This document shows, in pieces, positions 26,332-35,578 of a stretch of DNA of 64,000 nt. The first letter of the stretch is position 1. Every line of letters begins with the position of its first letter. The position numbers and the translations under genes were made by a program. This DNA comes from Actinoallomurus sp963850195. Its GTDB lineage: Bacteria; Actinomycetota; Actinomycetes; Streptosporangiales; Streptosporangiaceae. The stretch is taken from NCBI GenBank assembly GCA_963850195.1, contig CAWKKD010000009.1:558001-622000 (forward strand), written 5' to 3'. The notes beneath the pieces are model-generated. The model had not been told where the DNA came from. It ran no database searches and saw only the letters and a list, made by a program, of their open reading frames with translations.

Positions 26332-28140
26332 ATGATCCGCACACACGACGCGGGGTCACTGCGCCGCGAGCACGCCGGCGGCCAGGTCGTGCTCGCCGGC
26401 TGGGTCGCGCGCCGCCGTGACCACGGAGGCGTCACGTTCATCGACCTGCGCGACGCGTCCGGCATCGCGCAGGTCGTCTTCCGCGAAGAAGTGTTGTCCG
26501 CGCACGGAGCCGGCACGGCGCACGACCTCCGCTCGGAGTTCTGCGTCAAGGTGACCGGCGAGGTCCGGGTGCGTCCCGCGGGCAACGAGAACCCCGAGAT
26601 CCCCACCGGTGACATCGAGGTCGTGGCCTCCGAGATCGAGGTCCTCAGCGAGTCGGCGCCCCTGCCGTTCCCGATCGAATCGGACGTCAACGTCAACGAG
26701 GAGGTCCGGCTCAAGTACCGCTACCTCGACATCCGCCGCGAGGGAGTGGCCAAGGGGCTGCGCGTACGCTCGCAGGCCACCTACATCACGCACGACGTCC
26801 TGCGCGAGCACGGCTTCCTCAACGTCGAGACCCCGACCCTGACCCGGTCGACCCCCGAGGGCGCCCGCGACTTCCTGGTCCCCGTACGCCTCAAGCCCGG
26901 CCACTGGTACGCCCTGCCGCAGTCGCCGCAGCTGTTCAAGCAGCTCCTCATGGTGTCCGGGCTGGAGCGGTACTACCAGATCGCCCGCTGTTACCGCGAC
27001 GAGGACTCCCGCGCCGACCGGCAGCCGGAGTTCACCCAGATCGACGTTGAGATGTCCTTCGTCGAGCAGGAGGACGTCCTCCAGGTCGCCGAGGACCTCG
27101 TCGGACGGCTCTGGAGCGAGATCGCCGACCACGAGATCCCGCGGCCGATCCCGCGAATGACCTACGCGGAGGCGCTGGGCCGGTTCGGCTCCGACAAGCC
27201 CGACCTGCGCTTCGGCAACGAGCTGGTCGAGATGACCGAGTTCTTCAAGGACACGCCGTTCCGCGTCTTCCAGGCGCCGTACGTCGGCGCGGTCGTGATG
27301 CCCGGCGGCGCGTCGCAGACCCGTAAGGAGCTCGACGGCTGGCAGGACTGGGCCAAGGCGCGCGGGGCCAAGGGCCTGGCGTACGTCCTCGTACAGGAGG
27401 ACGGCGCCCTCGGCGGCCCGGTGGCCAAGAACCTCTCCGACGCCGAGCGCGCGGGCCTGGCCGACCAGGTCGGTGCGGTGCCGGGCGACGCGGTGTTCTT
27501 CGGCGCCGGCAAGCAGCACTCCACCCAGGAACTGCTCGGCGCGGCCCGCCTGGAGATCGGCCGCCGCTGCGGGCTGATCGACGAGTCGCAGTGGGCCTTC
27601 ACATGGGTCGTGGACGCGCCCATGTTCGAGGAGACCGACGAGGGCGGCTGGACCGCGGTGCACCACCCGTTCACCTCGCCCCGCCCCGAATGGGCCGACT
27701 CGTTCCACGACAAGCCCGGCGAGGCCCTCGCCAACGCGTACGACATCGTCTGCAACGGCAACGAGATCGGCGGCGGCTCGATCCGTATCCACCGCGGCGA
27801 GATGCAGCAGCGGGTCTTCGAGACGCTCGGCCTCGACCGCGAGGAGGCCGAGGAGAAGTTCGGCTTCCTGCTGGAGGCGTTCAACTACGGCCCGCCGCCG
27901 CACGGCGGGATCGCGTTCGGGCTGGACCGTACCGTCATGCTGCTCGCCGGCCGTGACTCGATCCGCGACGTGATCGCCTTCCCGAAGGCGGCGTCCGGCT
28001 TCGACCCGCTCACCGGCGCACCGACGCCGATCACGCCCGCACAGCGCAAGGAGGCGGGCGTCGACGCGCGGCCCGAGGCCAAGGCGGTCCCGGCCAACGA
28101 GCCCGGCGATATCGTCCGCCCGGACGAGAAGCGCTCCTGA
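26332..28140 (+). CDS. aspS: Aspartyl-tRNA synthetase (bacterial GAD-domain type)
   Basis: Class II synthetase, 602 aa: N-terminal OB-fold (VVLAGWVARRRDHGGVTFIDLRD), catalytic core with ARDFLVPVRL, FKQLLMVSGLERYYQIARCYRDED and motif 3 GIAFGLDRTVML, with the bacterial GAD insertion between. Whether it is discriminating (Asp only) or also misacylates tRNA-Asn cannot be decided here. ATG 26332 has AAAGG ten bases upstream; a TTG at 26323 touches that site and was rejected. A classic terminator follows. Confidence 0.97.
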   Translation: MIRTHDAGSLRREHAGGQVVLAGWVARRRDHGGVTFIDLRDASGIAQVVFREEVLSAHGAGTAHDLRSEFCVKVTGEVRVRPAGNENPEIPTGDIEVVASEIEVLSESAPLPFPIESDVNVNEEVRLKYRYLDIRREGVAKGLRVRSQATYITHDVLREHGFLNVETPTLTRSTPEGARDFLVPVRLKPGHWYALPQSPQLFKQLLMVSGLERYYQIARCYRDEDSRADRQPEFTQIDVEMSFVEQEDVLQVAEDLVGRLWSEIADHEIPRPIPRMTYAEALGRFGSDKPDLRFGNELVEMTEFFKDTPFRVFQAPYVGAVVMPGGASQTRKELDGWQDWAKARGAKGLAYVLVQEDGALGGPVAKNLSDAERAGLADQVGAVPGDAVFFGAGKQHSTQELLGAARLEIGRRCGLIDESQWAFTWVVDAPMFEETDEGGWTAVHHPFTSPRPEWADSFHDKPGEALANAYDIVCNGNEIGGGSIRIHRGEMQQRVFETLGLDREEAEEKFGFLLEAFNYGPPPHGGIAFGLDRTVMLLAGRDSIRDVIAFPKAASGFDPLTGAPTPITPAQRKEAGVDARPEAKAVPANEPGDIVRPDEKRS

Positions 28141-28153
28141 CCCTGTCGTGACG

Positions 28154-28184
28154 AGGGCCCGGCCGACCGGCCGGGCCCTTTTTT
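28154..28184 (+). terminator. Intrinsic terminator after aspS
   Basis: A perfect 10-bp GC stem (28155-28164 with 28169-28178), loop GACC, then six T residues (28179-28184). It starts 14 bases past the aspS stop and is the clearest rho-independent terminator in the window. Confidence 0.92.
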
Positions 28185-28331
28185 CACGGGCCGGACCGTC
28201 GGCCCGCATGGCCCGGCCTGAACGGCCCGGCGCGGCCTGCCCCGCCACAGCTCGGCGTGGTCCGTAGTGGCCCGCCCCGCCACGGCCTCCGCGACCCCCC
28301 ACTCGCCTTGCGCGGCCCGGCCCGCCGTCCC
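28185..28331. other. GC-rich spacer with repeated GGCCCGG/GGCC words
   Basis: About 150 bases between the aspS terminator and the GNAT stop, with at least seven near-repeats of GGCCCGG, GGCCTG or GCCCCGCCACGGC. I see no gene in it; the words may form alternative hairpins. Confidence 0.4.
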
Positions 28332-29066
28332 CTACAGCGCGGCGGGGCGCCTCGCGTCCGCCAGGGCGCCGCTGGTCAGCGCGCGGTTCACGGTGAAGCC
28401 CAGCCGGTCGTACATCCGGCGGCCCACGAGGTTCTCGGAGTACACGCCGAGCGTGATCACGTCGCAGCCCTCCTCGAACATCCGCCGCGCCGCCCACGCC
28501 GTGATCGAGGCGCCGAGCCCCCGGCCGCGCAGGTCGTCGCGTACCGCGATCGAGGAGACGTGCCCGACCCCGGTGACGCTCGAGGTGTCACCGAGGCAGG
28601 CGACGAGCCGGCCCTCCTCGCGGATCACCGCCCAGCGCCGCGCACGCCCGTCTCCCGGCCATGCGGAGGAGTCGGGCGCGGCGAACCGCAGCAGCTCGGC
28701 GACCGCCTCCTCGTCCTCGTACCACTCCACCGCGTCCTCGGCGGGCTGCGGCGGCGGAGCGTCGTAGGTGGCGCGAAAGTGCCACTCGGCCGGGCCCTCG
28801 AGCACCAGGGGAGTGTCGCGGGGCAGGATCAGGCGGATGTCGTGCGGCAGCTCGCCCCACACGGACAGCACCAGGTCGGCGGTACGGTCGGCAGGCCCGA
28901 CCGCGACCAGCACCTTGACGCGGTCGTGCGCGTCCAGACCGGTGAAGGCCACCGCCGCACCGTCCTCGGTGCGCCACGCCGGACCGCGGTTCGGGCCACC
29001 GACACCCCGGATGACGGGGTCGTTCCCGGTGATGGCCAGGACCTCGTCCATAGAGCAGCGAATCAT
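28332..29066 (-). CDS. GNAT family N-acetyltransferase
   Basis: A 244-aa protein whose C-terminal half is a GNAT domain: SSIAVRDDLRGRGLG (acetyl-CoA pyrophosphate loop), then LGVYSENLVGRRMYDRLGF. The N-terminal 110 residues are a divergent domain that looks like a second, degenerate acetyltransferase fold. Substrate unknown. ATG 29066 is used; an in-frame ATG five codons later is possible, and neither has a good ribosome binding site. Divergent from rarA. Confidence 0.85.
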   Translation of the reverse strand: MIRCSMDEVLAITGNDPVIRGVGGPNRGPAWRTEDGAAVAFTGLDAHDRVKVLVAVGPADRTADLVLSVWGELPHDIRLILPRDTPLVLEGPAEWHFRATYDAPPPQPAEDAVEWYEDEEAVAELLRFAAPDSSAWPGDGRARRWAVIREEGRLVACLGDTSSVTGVGHVSSIAVRDDLRGRGLGASITAWAARRMFEEGCDVITLGVYSENLVGRRMYDRLGFTVNRALTSGALADARRPAAL

Positions 29067-29094
29067 GCCGAAAAGGGTAAGCGGCGCCGAACGG

Positions 29095-29106
29095 GCGTGA
29101 TCACGC
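29095..29106. promoter_or_regulatory. 12-bp perfect palindrome between GNAT and rarA
   Basis: GCGTGATCACGC in the 71-base divergent gap, 32 bases before the rarA start. It could be an operator, but such words also occur by chance in GC-rich DNA. Confidence 0.3.
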
Positions 29107-29137
29107 GAACGTCCGCGGGTGCGGATAGTGTCGGCAC

Positions 29138-30487
29138 GTGGCACGCAGGGACGACGAGCAGGCCGACAGCCTCTTCGACACACAGGCGGAGGAGACCGGG
29201 CGTGCGAACGCCCCGCTGGCGGTCCGGATGCGGCCGCTGGGCCTCGACGAGGTGGTGGGCCAGGAGCATCTGCTCGGGCCGGGCACGCCGCTGCGCCAGC
29301 TCGTCGAGCGCGACGTCTCGATGTCCCTGGTGCTGTGGGGCCCGCCCGGCACCGGCAAGACCACCCTCGCGTACGTCGTGAGCCAGGCGACCGAGCGGCG
29401 GTTCGTGGAGATCTCGGCGGTCTCCGACGGCGTCAAGCAGGTGCGGGCCGCGATCGAGACGGCAAAGCGCGACCTCGGCATGAGCGGGCGCCAGACGGTG
29501 CTGTTCGTCGACGAGGTGCACCGTTTCAACAAGGCACAGCAGGACGCCCTGCTCCCGGCGGTGGAGAACCGCTGGGTCTCCTTCATCGGCGCGACGACGG
29601 AGAACCCGTTCTTCTCGGTGATCAGCCCGCTGCTGTCGCGCTCGCTGCTGCTGACGCTCGAGCCGCTCGGCGACGACCAGCTCCGCGAGGTGATCCGGCG
29701 CGCGCTCACGGACGAGCGCGGCCTCAGCGGCGCCGCGGAGCTCACCGAGCCCGCCGAGGACCACCTCGTACGCCTGGCCGGGGGAGACGCCCGGCGCGCG
29801 CTGACCTACCTCGAGGCCGCCTCCTACGTCGCGCCGGCCGGCAAACCGATCGACGTGGACGTCCTGGAGAAGGCCGTCGACCGGGCCGCCGTCCGCTACG
29901 ACCGCGAGGGCGACCAGCACTACGACGTCATCAGCGCGTTCATCAAGAGCATCCGCGGCTCCGACGTCGACGCCGCCCTGCACTACCTCGCCCGCATGAT
30001 CGAGGCGGGGGAGGACCCGAGGTTCATCGCGCGGCGGCTCATCGTCCACGCCAGCGAGGACATCGGGATGGCCGACCCGACCGCCCTGCAGACCGCGACG
30101 GCCGCGGCCCACGCGGTGGAGTTCGTCGGCCTGCCCGAGGCGCGCATCAACCTCGCGCAGGCCGTGATCCACCTGTCCCTCGCACCCAAGTCCAACGCCG
30201 TCATCAAGGCGATCGGAGAGGCGAGCGCCGACGTCCGGCGCGGCCTGGTCGGCCCCGTACCCGCCCACCTGCGCGACGCCCACTACAAGGGCGCGAGCAA
30301 GCTCGACCACGGCAAGGGCTACCGGTACGCACACGACTTCCCCGGCGGCGTCGTCGGCCAGCAGTACGCCCCCGACGCGATCGCCGGCCGCGACTACTAC
30401 CAGCCGACCGGGCACGGCATGGAGGCGCGATTCTCCGAGGTCCTCGAGCGCCTCCGCGCCATCCTGCGGGGCGGCCGCCCGGAGTGA
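29138..30487 (+). CDS. rarA: Replication-associated recombination protein A (AAA ATPase)
   Basis: A 449-aa AAA+ ATPase of the RarA/MgsA/WRNIP1 family, which acts at stalled replication forks. Walker A is WGPPGTGKTT, Walker B is VLFVDEVHRFNK, sensor 1 is FIGATTENP, and the C-terminal tetramerisation domain contains DVISAFIKSIRGSD, RRLIVHASEDIGMADP and the conserved LPEARINLAQA. Full length for the family. GTG 29138. Confidence 0.95.
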   Translation: MARRDDEQADSLFDTQAEETGRANAPLAVRMRPLGLDEVVGQEHLLGPGTPLRQLVERDVSMSLVLWGPPGTGKTTLAYVVSQATERRFVEISAVSDGVKQVRAAIETAKRDLGMSGRQTVLFVDEVHRFNKAQQDALLPAVENRWVSFIGATTENPFFSVISPLLSRSLLLTLEPLGDDQLREVIRRALTDERGLSGAAELTEPAEDHLVRLAGGDARRALTYLEAASYVAPAGKPIDVDVLEKAVDRAAVRYDREGDQHYDVISAFIKSIRGSDVDAALHYLARMIEAGEDPRFIARRLIVHASEDIGMADPTALQTATAAAHAVEFVGLPEARINLAQAVIHLSLAPKSNAVIKAIGEASADVRRGLVGPVPAHLRDAHYKGASKLDHGKGYRYAHDFPGGVVGQQYAPDAIAGRDYYQPTGHGMEARFSEVLERLRAILRGGRPE

Positions 30488-30636
30488 CCCGCAGGTGAGG
30501 GCGGCACCTCGTGATCGCCCTTCCGGAAGCCCGTTCTCCCGTACGGACACGAGGCTTCGCATCGCCTATTTCGGGAGGCGGGGGACGGTAGGGTCGGTCC
30601 GACCAAAGTTCTCCACGAGCCGAGGAGAGGGAGCCG

Positions 30637-31002
30637 ATGTTGAGTGGCGGACAGGTGGCCGGCCTGATCGTGGCCGTGTTCTGGGCGATTCTCGTCTGCT
30701 TCCTCGCCTACACACTCGTCAAGCTGGCCCGCGTGCTGACCGAGGCGGCCAGTATGCTCTCCGAGCTCGGTGACCAGGCAGGCCCGCTGCTGGAGGACAT
30801 GACCAGCACGGTCGCGCGGGCGAACGAGCAGCTGGGCCGGGTCGACCTGATCACCAAGAGCGTCGGCAGCGTCACGCAGAACGCCGCCGCGGTGACCACC
30901 ACCGTCACCTCGATCGTCGGCGGCCCGCTCGTGAAGGCCGCCGCGTTCTCTTATGGTGTTCGTAAGGCCATGGGCTCCCGCGGCCAGGACGGCAAGCGGT
31001 GA
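30637..31002 (+). CDS. DUF948-like membrane protein
   Basis: A 121-aa protein with one N-terminal TM helix (about 8-28) and a helical tail with repeated LxxL and Val/Thr-rich segments, matching the DUF948 pattern (membrane helix plus coiled coil; partly like methyl-accepting proteins). ATG 30637 follows GAGGAGAGGGAG. Stop overlaps the next start by GTGA. Function unknown; usually found just before alaS in actinobacteria. Confidence 0.8.
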   Translation: MLSGGQVAGLIVAVFWAILVCFLAYTLVKLARVLTEAASMLSELGDQAGPLLEDMTSTVARANEQLGRVDLITKSVGSVTQNAAAVTTTVTSIVGGPLVKAAAFSYGVRKAMGSRGQDGKR

Positions 31003-31253
31003 TCCGCCGGCTCTTCTGGCTGCTCACGGGCGCCACCATGGGCGCGTGGGCCGCCTTCCGGCTCAAGCGCCTCATGCGGGCCCTGATGCCCCAGAGCCTG
31101 GTCCACCAGGCCTCCGGGGTCGGCCAGACCGTACGGAAGTTCGCCGGCGACGTCCGCGTCGCGATGGACGCCCGTGAAGACCAGTTGCGCGACGCTCTCG
31201 GACTCGACGTGCAAGCCGAAGTTCAAGCCGATACAGACAAGGACCACCACTGA
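30999..31253 (+). CDS. Small conserved membrane protein before alaS
   Basis: An 84-aa protein with an N-terminal hydrophobic helix (LFWLLTGATMGAWAAF) then a basic amphipathic stretch and a short acidic end. It overlaps the DUF948-like gene (GTGA) and its stop overlaps the alaS start (TGATG), so all three are translationally coupled. It resembles the DUF6167-type proteins of this locus; the function is unknown. Confidence 0.75.
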   Translation: MIRRLFWLLTGATMGAWAAFRLKRLMRALMPQSLVHQASGVGQTVRKFAGDVRVAMDAREDQLRDALGLDVQAEVQADTDKDHH

Positions 31254-33919
31254 TGGAGTCGGCAGAGATCGCCCGCCGTTTCCTCCGCTTCTTCGAGGAG
31301 CGCGGGCACAATGTGGTGCCCTCGGCCAGCCTGATCGCCGAGGACCCCACACTGCTGCTGGTCAACGCGGGCATGGTGCCGTTCAAGCCCTACTTCCTGG
31401 GCCAGCGCAAGCCGTCGCACCCGCGGGCCACGAGCGTGCAGAAGTGCATCCGCACGCCCGACATCGAAGAGGTCGGCAAGACGACGCGGCATGGCACGTT
31501 CTTCCAGATGCTCGGCAACTTCTCGTTCGGGGACTACTTCAAGGAGCAGGCGATCCCGTTCGCGTGGGACCTGCTCACCCGTCCCGAGTCCGAGGGCGGC
31601 TTCGGGTTTCCCGAGGACCGGCTCTGGGCGACCGTCTACCACGACGACGACGAGGGGTTCGCGCTCTGGCGCGACAAGGTCGGCGTGCCCGAGGAGCGCA
31701 TCCAGCGCCGCGGCATGGCCGACAACTTCTGGTCGATGGGCGTCCCCGGCCCGTGCGGTCCCTGCTCGGAGATCTACTACGACCGCGGCCCGGAGTACGG
31801 CCGCGAGGGTGGCCCGATCGCCGACGAGGACCGCTACCTCGAGGTGTGGAACCTCGTCTTCATGCAGTTCGAGCGCGGTCCCGGTGCGGGCAAGGAAGGC
31901 TGGCCGATCCTCGGCGAGCTGCCCGCCAAGAACATCGACACCGGCATGGGCCTGGAGCGGATGGCCTCCATCCTCCAGGGCGTCGACAACATCTACGAGA
32001 TCGACACGATGTGGCGCATCCTCGACCGCGCCGCCGACCTGACCGAGACGAAGTACGGCCGCGACACCCGGTCCGACGTCTCGCTGCGGGTCATCGCCGA
32101 CCACGTGCGCAGCGGCACGATGATGGTGGCCGACGGCGTCGTGCCCTCCAACGAGGGCCGCGGCTACGTCCTGCGCCGCATCCTGCGCCGCAGCATCCGC
32201 AACCTCCGCCTGCTCGGCGCCGGCGACGAGCGCCACATGCACGAGCTGACCGACGCCGCGATCGAGGGCATGGGCGAGACCTACCCCGAGCTCCGATCGG
32301 ACGCCGCGCACATCCAGACGGTCATCGACGCCGAAGAGCAGTCCTTCCTCTCCACGCTCCGTACCGGTACCGCGATCTTCGACGCCTCGGTCGAGGAGAC
32401 CAAGCGCCGCAAGGAGCCCACGCTCTCGGGATCCCAGGCGTTCACGCTCCACGACACCTACGGCTTCCCGATCGACCTGACCCTCGAGATGGCCTCCGAG
32501 CAGGGCCTGTCGGTCGACGAGCCGGAGTTCCGCCGGCTGATGGAGGAGCAGCGGCAGCGCGCCAAGGCCGACGCCGCCGCCAAGAAGACCGGCAACCTCG
32601 ACATCTCCGTCCTCGGTGACATGCTCGAGCGCGCCGGAACGGTGGTCTTCACCGGCTACGACGCCGTCGTCGGCGAGGCCGGCGTCGTCGGCCTGCTGGT
32701 CGGCGGGGCCAGCGTCCCGACCGCCGGTGAGGGCACCGAGGTCGAGGTCGTGCTCGACCGCACCCCGTTCTACGCCGAGGGCGGCGGCCAGCTCGCCGAC
32801 CACGGCGTCATCAGGTTCGGCAACGGCGCCGTGGTCGAGGTCCTCGACGTCCAGTCGCCGCTGCCCGGCCTCGTCGTGCACCGCGGCCGCGTGCGCAGCG
32901 GCGAGGCGCGCGCCGGTGACACCGTCCAGGCCGAGATCGACGTCGAGCGTCGGCGGGCGATCTCCCGTTCGCACACCGCGACCCACATGGTGCACCGCGG
33001 CTTCCGCAACGCCCTCGGCGAGTCCGCGGCCCAGGCCGGTTCGGAGAACTCCCCTGGCCGGTTCCGCTTCGACTTCACCGCCTCGGGCGCCGTCCCGGTG
33101 AGCATGCTGCGCGACGTCGAGGACGAGGTCAACGCGACCCTCACCGACGACCTCGGCGTGCACGCCTCCGTGCACTCGATCGACGAGGCGCGCAAGATGG
33201 GCGCGCTGGCCCTCTTCGGCGAGAAGTACGGCTCCGAGGTCCGCGTCGTCGAGATCGGCGACTACTCCCGCGAGCTGTGCGGCGGCACCCACGTCGCGCG
33301 CTCCGGCCAGCTCGGGCTGATCAAGGTGCTCGGCGAGCAGTCCATCGGCGCCGGCGTACGCCGGGTCGAGGCGCTCGTGGGCATCGACGCGTTCCGCTTC
33401 CTGGCCAAGGAGAACGTCCTCGTCTCCCAGCTCGCCGAGCAGCTCAAGACGCGGCGTGAGGACCTGCCCGAGCGCATCTCCGGCATGGTGACCCGACTGC
33501 GCGAGGCCGAGAAGGAGCTCGAGCGGGTCCGCTCGCAGCAGGTCCTGCAGGCCGCGGGCGCGCTGGCCGGCAAGGCCGAGGACCTCGGCGGTGTCGCGCT
33601 CGTCGCCCACCAGGCGCCCGACGGCACCGGCGCCGACGACATGCGACGGCTCGCCGTCGACGTACGCGGGCGCCTCACCGGGCGGCCGAGCGTGGTCGTC
33701 GTCGCGGGCACGCCCAAGGACCGGCCCGTCGTCGTCGTCGCGGTCAGCGAGGAGGCCCGCGCTCGCGGCCTGCGCGCCGGCGCGCTCGTCGGCGTCGCGG
33801 CCAAGGTGCTCGGCGGCGGCGGTGGCGGCAAGGACGACCTCGCCCAGGGCGGCGGCACCAACTCCGGAGCGGTCGGAGAGGCGCTGTCCGCCGTACGCCG
33901 AGCGGTGGGGAGCGCGTGA
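31253..33919 (+). CDS. alaS: Alanyl-tRNA synthetase
   Basis: Class II synthetase with editing activity, 888 aa. Catalytic domain (LLLVNAGMVPFKPYFLG, QKCIRTPDIEEVGKTTRH), tRNA-recognition domain, editing domain with the zinc ligands HTATH (574-578) and C-GGTH (676-680), and a C-terminal Gly-rich C-Ala domain (GGGGGGKDD). The start overlaps the preceding stop by one base. ruvX follows. Confidence 0.98.
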   Translation: MESAEIARRFLRFFEERGHNVVPSASLIAEDPTLLLVNAGMVPFKPYFLGQRKPSHPRATSVQKCIRTPDIEEVGKTTRHGTFFQMLGNFSFGDYFKEQAIPFAWDLLTRPESEGGFGFPEDRLWATVYHDDDEGFALWRDKVGVPEERIQRRGMADNFWSMGVPGPCGPCSEIYYDRGPEYGREGGPIADEDRYLEVWNLVFMQFERGPGAGKEGWPILGELPAKNIDTGMGLERMASILQGVDNIYEIDTMWRILDRAADLTETKYGRDTRSDVSLRVIADHVRSGTMMVADGVVPSNEGRGYVLRRILRRSIRNLRLLGAGDERHMHELTDAAIEGMGETYPELRSDAAHIQTVIDAEEQSFLSTLRTGTAIFDASVEETKRRKEPTLSGSQAFTLHDTYGFPIDLTLEMASEQGLSVDEPEFRRLMEEQRQRAKADAAAKKTGNLDISVLGDMLERAGTVVFTGYDAVVGEAGVVGLLVGGASVPTAGEGTEVEVVLDRTPFYAEGGGQLADHGVIRFGNGAVVEVLDVQSPLPGLVVHRGRVRSGEARAGDTVQAEIDVERRRAISRSHTATHMVHRGFRNALGESAAQAGSENSPGRFRFDFTASGAVPVSMLRDVEDEVNATLTDDLGVHASVHSIDEARKMGALALFGEKYGSEVRVVEIGDYSRELCGGTHVARSGQLGLIKVLGEQSIGAGVRRVEALVGIDAFRFLAKENVLVSQLAEQLKTRREDLPERISGMVTRLREAEKELERVRSQQVLQAAGALAGKAEDLGGVALVAHQAPDGTGADDMRRLAVDVRGRLTGRPSVVVVAGTPKDRPVVVVAVSEEARARGLRAGALVGVAAKVLGGGGGGKDDLAQGGGTNSGAVGEALSAVRRAVGSA

Positions 33920-33950
33920 GCCGGATCCACGGTCGGAGTGGGAGCAGGGC

Positions 33951-34409
33951 ATGAGACACGGCGTGCGCCTGGGGGTCGACGCTGGCAGCGTACGGATCGG
34001 CGTGGCGCGCTGCGACCCGTCGGGCATCCTGGCCTCCCCGCTGGAGACGGTTCCCAGCGGTAAGGGGGACATCGACCGGATCATCGCGCTGGTCGAGGAG
34101 TACGAGGCCGTCGAGGTCGTCGTCGGCCTGCCGACCGGGCTGTCGGGCAGAGAAGGCCCGGCGGCCGGTACGGCCCGCAAGTTCGCGGGCCGCATCGCCG
34201 ACCGCCTCGGCCCCGACCTCGTTCGTATGTTCGATGAAAGGTTGACGACCGTGACCGCTGAGAGCGGTCTCCGCGAGAGTGGCGTGCGCGGCAAGGCACG
34301 CCGTAAGGTCATCGACCAGGCGGCGGCCACCGTGATCCTCCAGGCGGCCTTGGACGCCGAACGCATGACCGGCCGTCCTCCTGGGGAGATTGTCCGGGGG
34401 GGCTCATGA
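33951..34409 (+). CDS. ruvX: RuvX/YqgF-family putative pre-16S rRNA nuclease
   Basis: RNase H-like fold protein, 152 aa, involved in 16S rRNA 5' processing and formerly called Holliday junction resolvase-like. Motifs: GVDAGSVRIGVARCDP, EVVVGLPTGLSGREG and FDERLTTVTAE, with a C-terminal VIDQAAATVILQAALD helix. It lies between alaS and mltG with stop/start overlap (ATGA) to mltG, the usual alaS-ruvX-mltG-aroE order. Confidence 0.93.
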   Translation: MRHGVRLGVDAGSVRIGVARCDPSGILASPLETVPSGKGDIDRIIALVEEYEAVEVVVGLPTGLSGREGPAAGTARKFAGRIADRLGPDLVRMFDERLTTVTAESGLRESGVRGKARRKVIDQAAATVILQAALDAERMTGRPPGEIVRGGS

Positions 34410-35578
34410 GTGACGCGGACCTTGATTTCTTGAGGCAGTTGTCGGAGCGGCAGCGTTCGGCACGCTCCGAGGGTGGTGCCCACGGCGGCGGCAACGGCGG
34501 CCGTGGACGACGGCGGAAGAAGACCCGTAAGGGCCGCAGGCTCGCGCCCTTCGTCGCCTTGGCGTTCCTGGTCGCGGTCGTGGGAAGCGCCGGTTACTTC
34601 GGCTTCTCCGTGCTGCGCGGCTTCCTCAAGCCGCCGGACTACGACGGCAAGGGCACCGGCTCGGTCACCGTGCAGATCCAGGACGGCGACTCGGTCAGCG
34701 CGATGGGCGACCGGCTGGCCACCGCCGACGTCGTCAAGTCGAGCAAGGCGTTCGTCCGGGTCGCCAAGAACGATGCCAAGGCCACCAGCATCCAGCCGGG
34801 CTACTACAAGCTGCGGCTGAAGATGTCGGCCGAGTCGGCGCTGGCACTGCTGCTCGACCCGGCCGCGCGTGCGGGCCGTCTCACCATTCCCGAGGGCAAG
34901 CGGGTCGCCGACATCCTCCCGTTCCTGGCGAAGAAGACCCACATCCCGCTGAAGAACTTCCAGCGGGCCGCCAAGAACACCAAGGCGCTCGGCCTGCCGT
35001 CCTACGCCAAGGGCAACCTCGAGGGGTTCCTCTACCCCTTCACGTACGACCCGAGCCCCAAGGCGACGGCGACCGAGGTGCTCAAGGACATGGTGTCGCG
35101 GTTCAAACAGGTCGCCACCGACATCGACCTGGTGAACCAGTCCCGGGCGGTGCACATGTCGCCGCACGACATCGTGACGATCGCGAGCATGGTGCAGGCC
35201 GAGAGCGGCACGGCCGACGACATGCCGAAGGTCTCGCGGGTCATCTACAACCGGCTGAACAGCCCGCAGCCCTGGATGCACAAGCTCCAGCTCGACAGCA
35301 CGGTCATGTACGGGCTGGGCAAGTACGGCATCGTGGCCACCGGTCAGGACCTGCAGTCGACCAGCCCGTACAACACCTACAACCACGACGGCGTGCCGCC
35401 GGGAGCGATCACCAACCCGGGTGAGGCGGCGCTGAAGGCCGCGCTCAACCCCGGCACCGGCCCGTGGATCTACTTCGTGACGACCGACCCGGCTCACCAC
35501 GTCACGAAGTTCACCGCGAGCCACGACGAGTTCCAGAAGTTCCGCGAGGAGCTCTCACGGAACACGAGGCACGGGTGA
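34406..35578 (+). CDS. mltG: Endolytic murein transglycosylase MltG
   Basis: Membrane-bound lytic transglycosylase that cuts nascent peptidoglycan strands. The 390-aa protein has a very basic cytoplasmic region (about 1-45), one TM helix (about 47-68), a LysM-like subdomain and the YceG catalytic domain. The catalytic glutamate is E266 in ASMVQAESG, followed by KVSRVIYNRLN, QLDSTVMYGLG and SPYNTYNHDGVPPGAITNPG. The stop overlaps the aroE start. Confidence 0.95.
   Translation: MSDADLDFLRQLSERQRSARSEGGAHGGGNGGRGRRRKKTRKGRRLAPFVALAFLVAVVGSAGYFGFSVLRGFLKPPDYDGKGTGSVTVQIQDGDSVSAMGDRLATADVVKSSKAFVRVAKNDAKATSIQPGYYKLRLKMSAESALALLLDPAARAGRLTIPEGKRVADILPFLAKKTHIPLKNFQRAAKNTKALGLPSYAKGNLEGFLYPFTYDPSPKATATEVLKDMVSRFKQVATDIDLVNQSRAVHMSPHDIVTIASMVQAESGTADDMPKVSRVIYNRLNSPQPWMHKLQLDSTVMYGLGKYGIVATGQDLQSTSPYNTYNHDGVPPGAITNPGEAALKAALNPGTGPWIYFVTTDPAHHVTKFTASHDEFQKFREELSRNTRHG

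Noticed and set aside
28185..28331. Repeated GGCCCGG words after aspS as a tandem repeat family
   Set aside because: Units are irregular in length and spacing; this is low-complexity GC-rich spacer, not a defined repeat.
31223..35524. Very long open frame (over 1,400 codons) antisense to alaS-ruvX-mltG
   Set aside because: GC-rich codon use leaves the opposite frame free of stops. Its translation is biased to Asp/Val/Arg/His/Leu with no fold or motif, while the plus strand encodes three complete known proteins.
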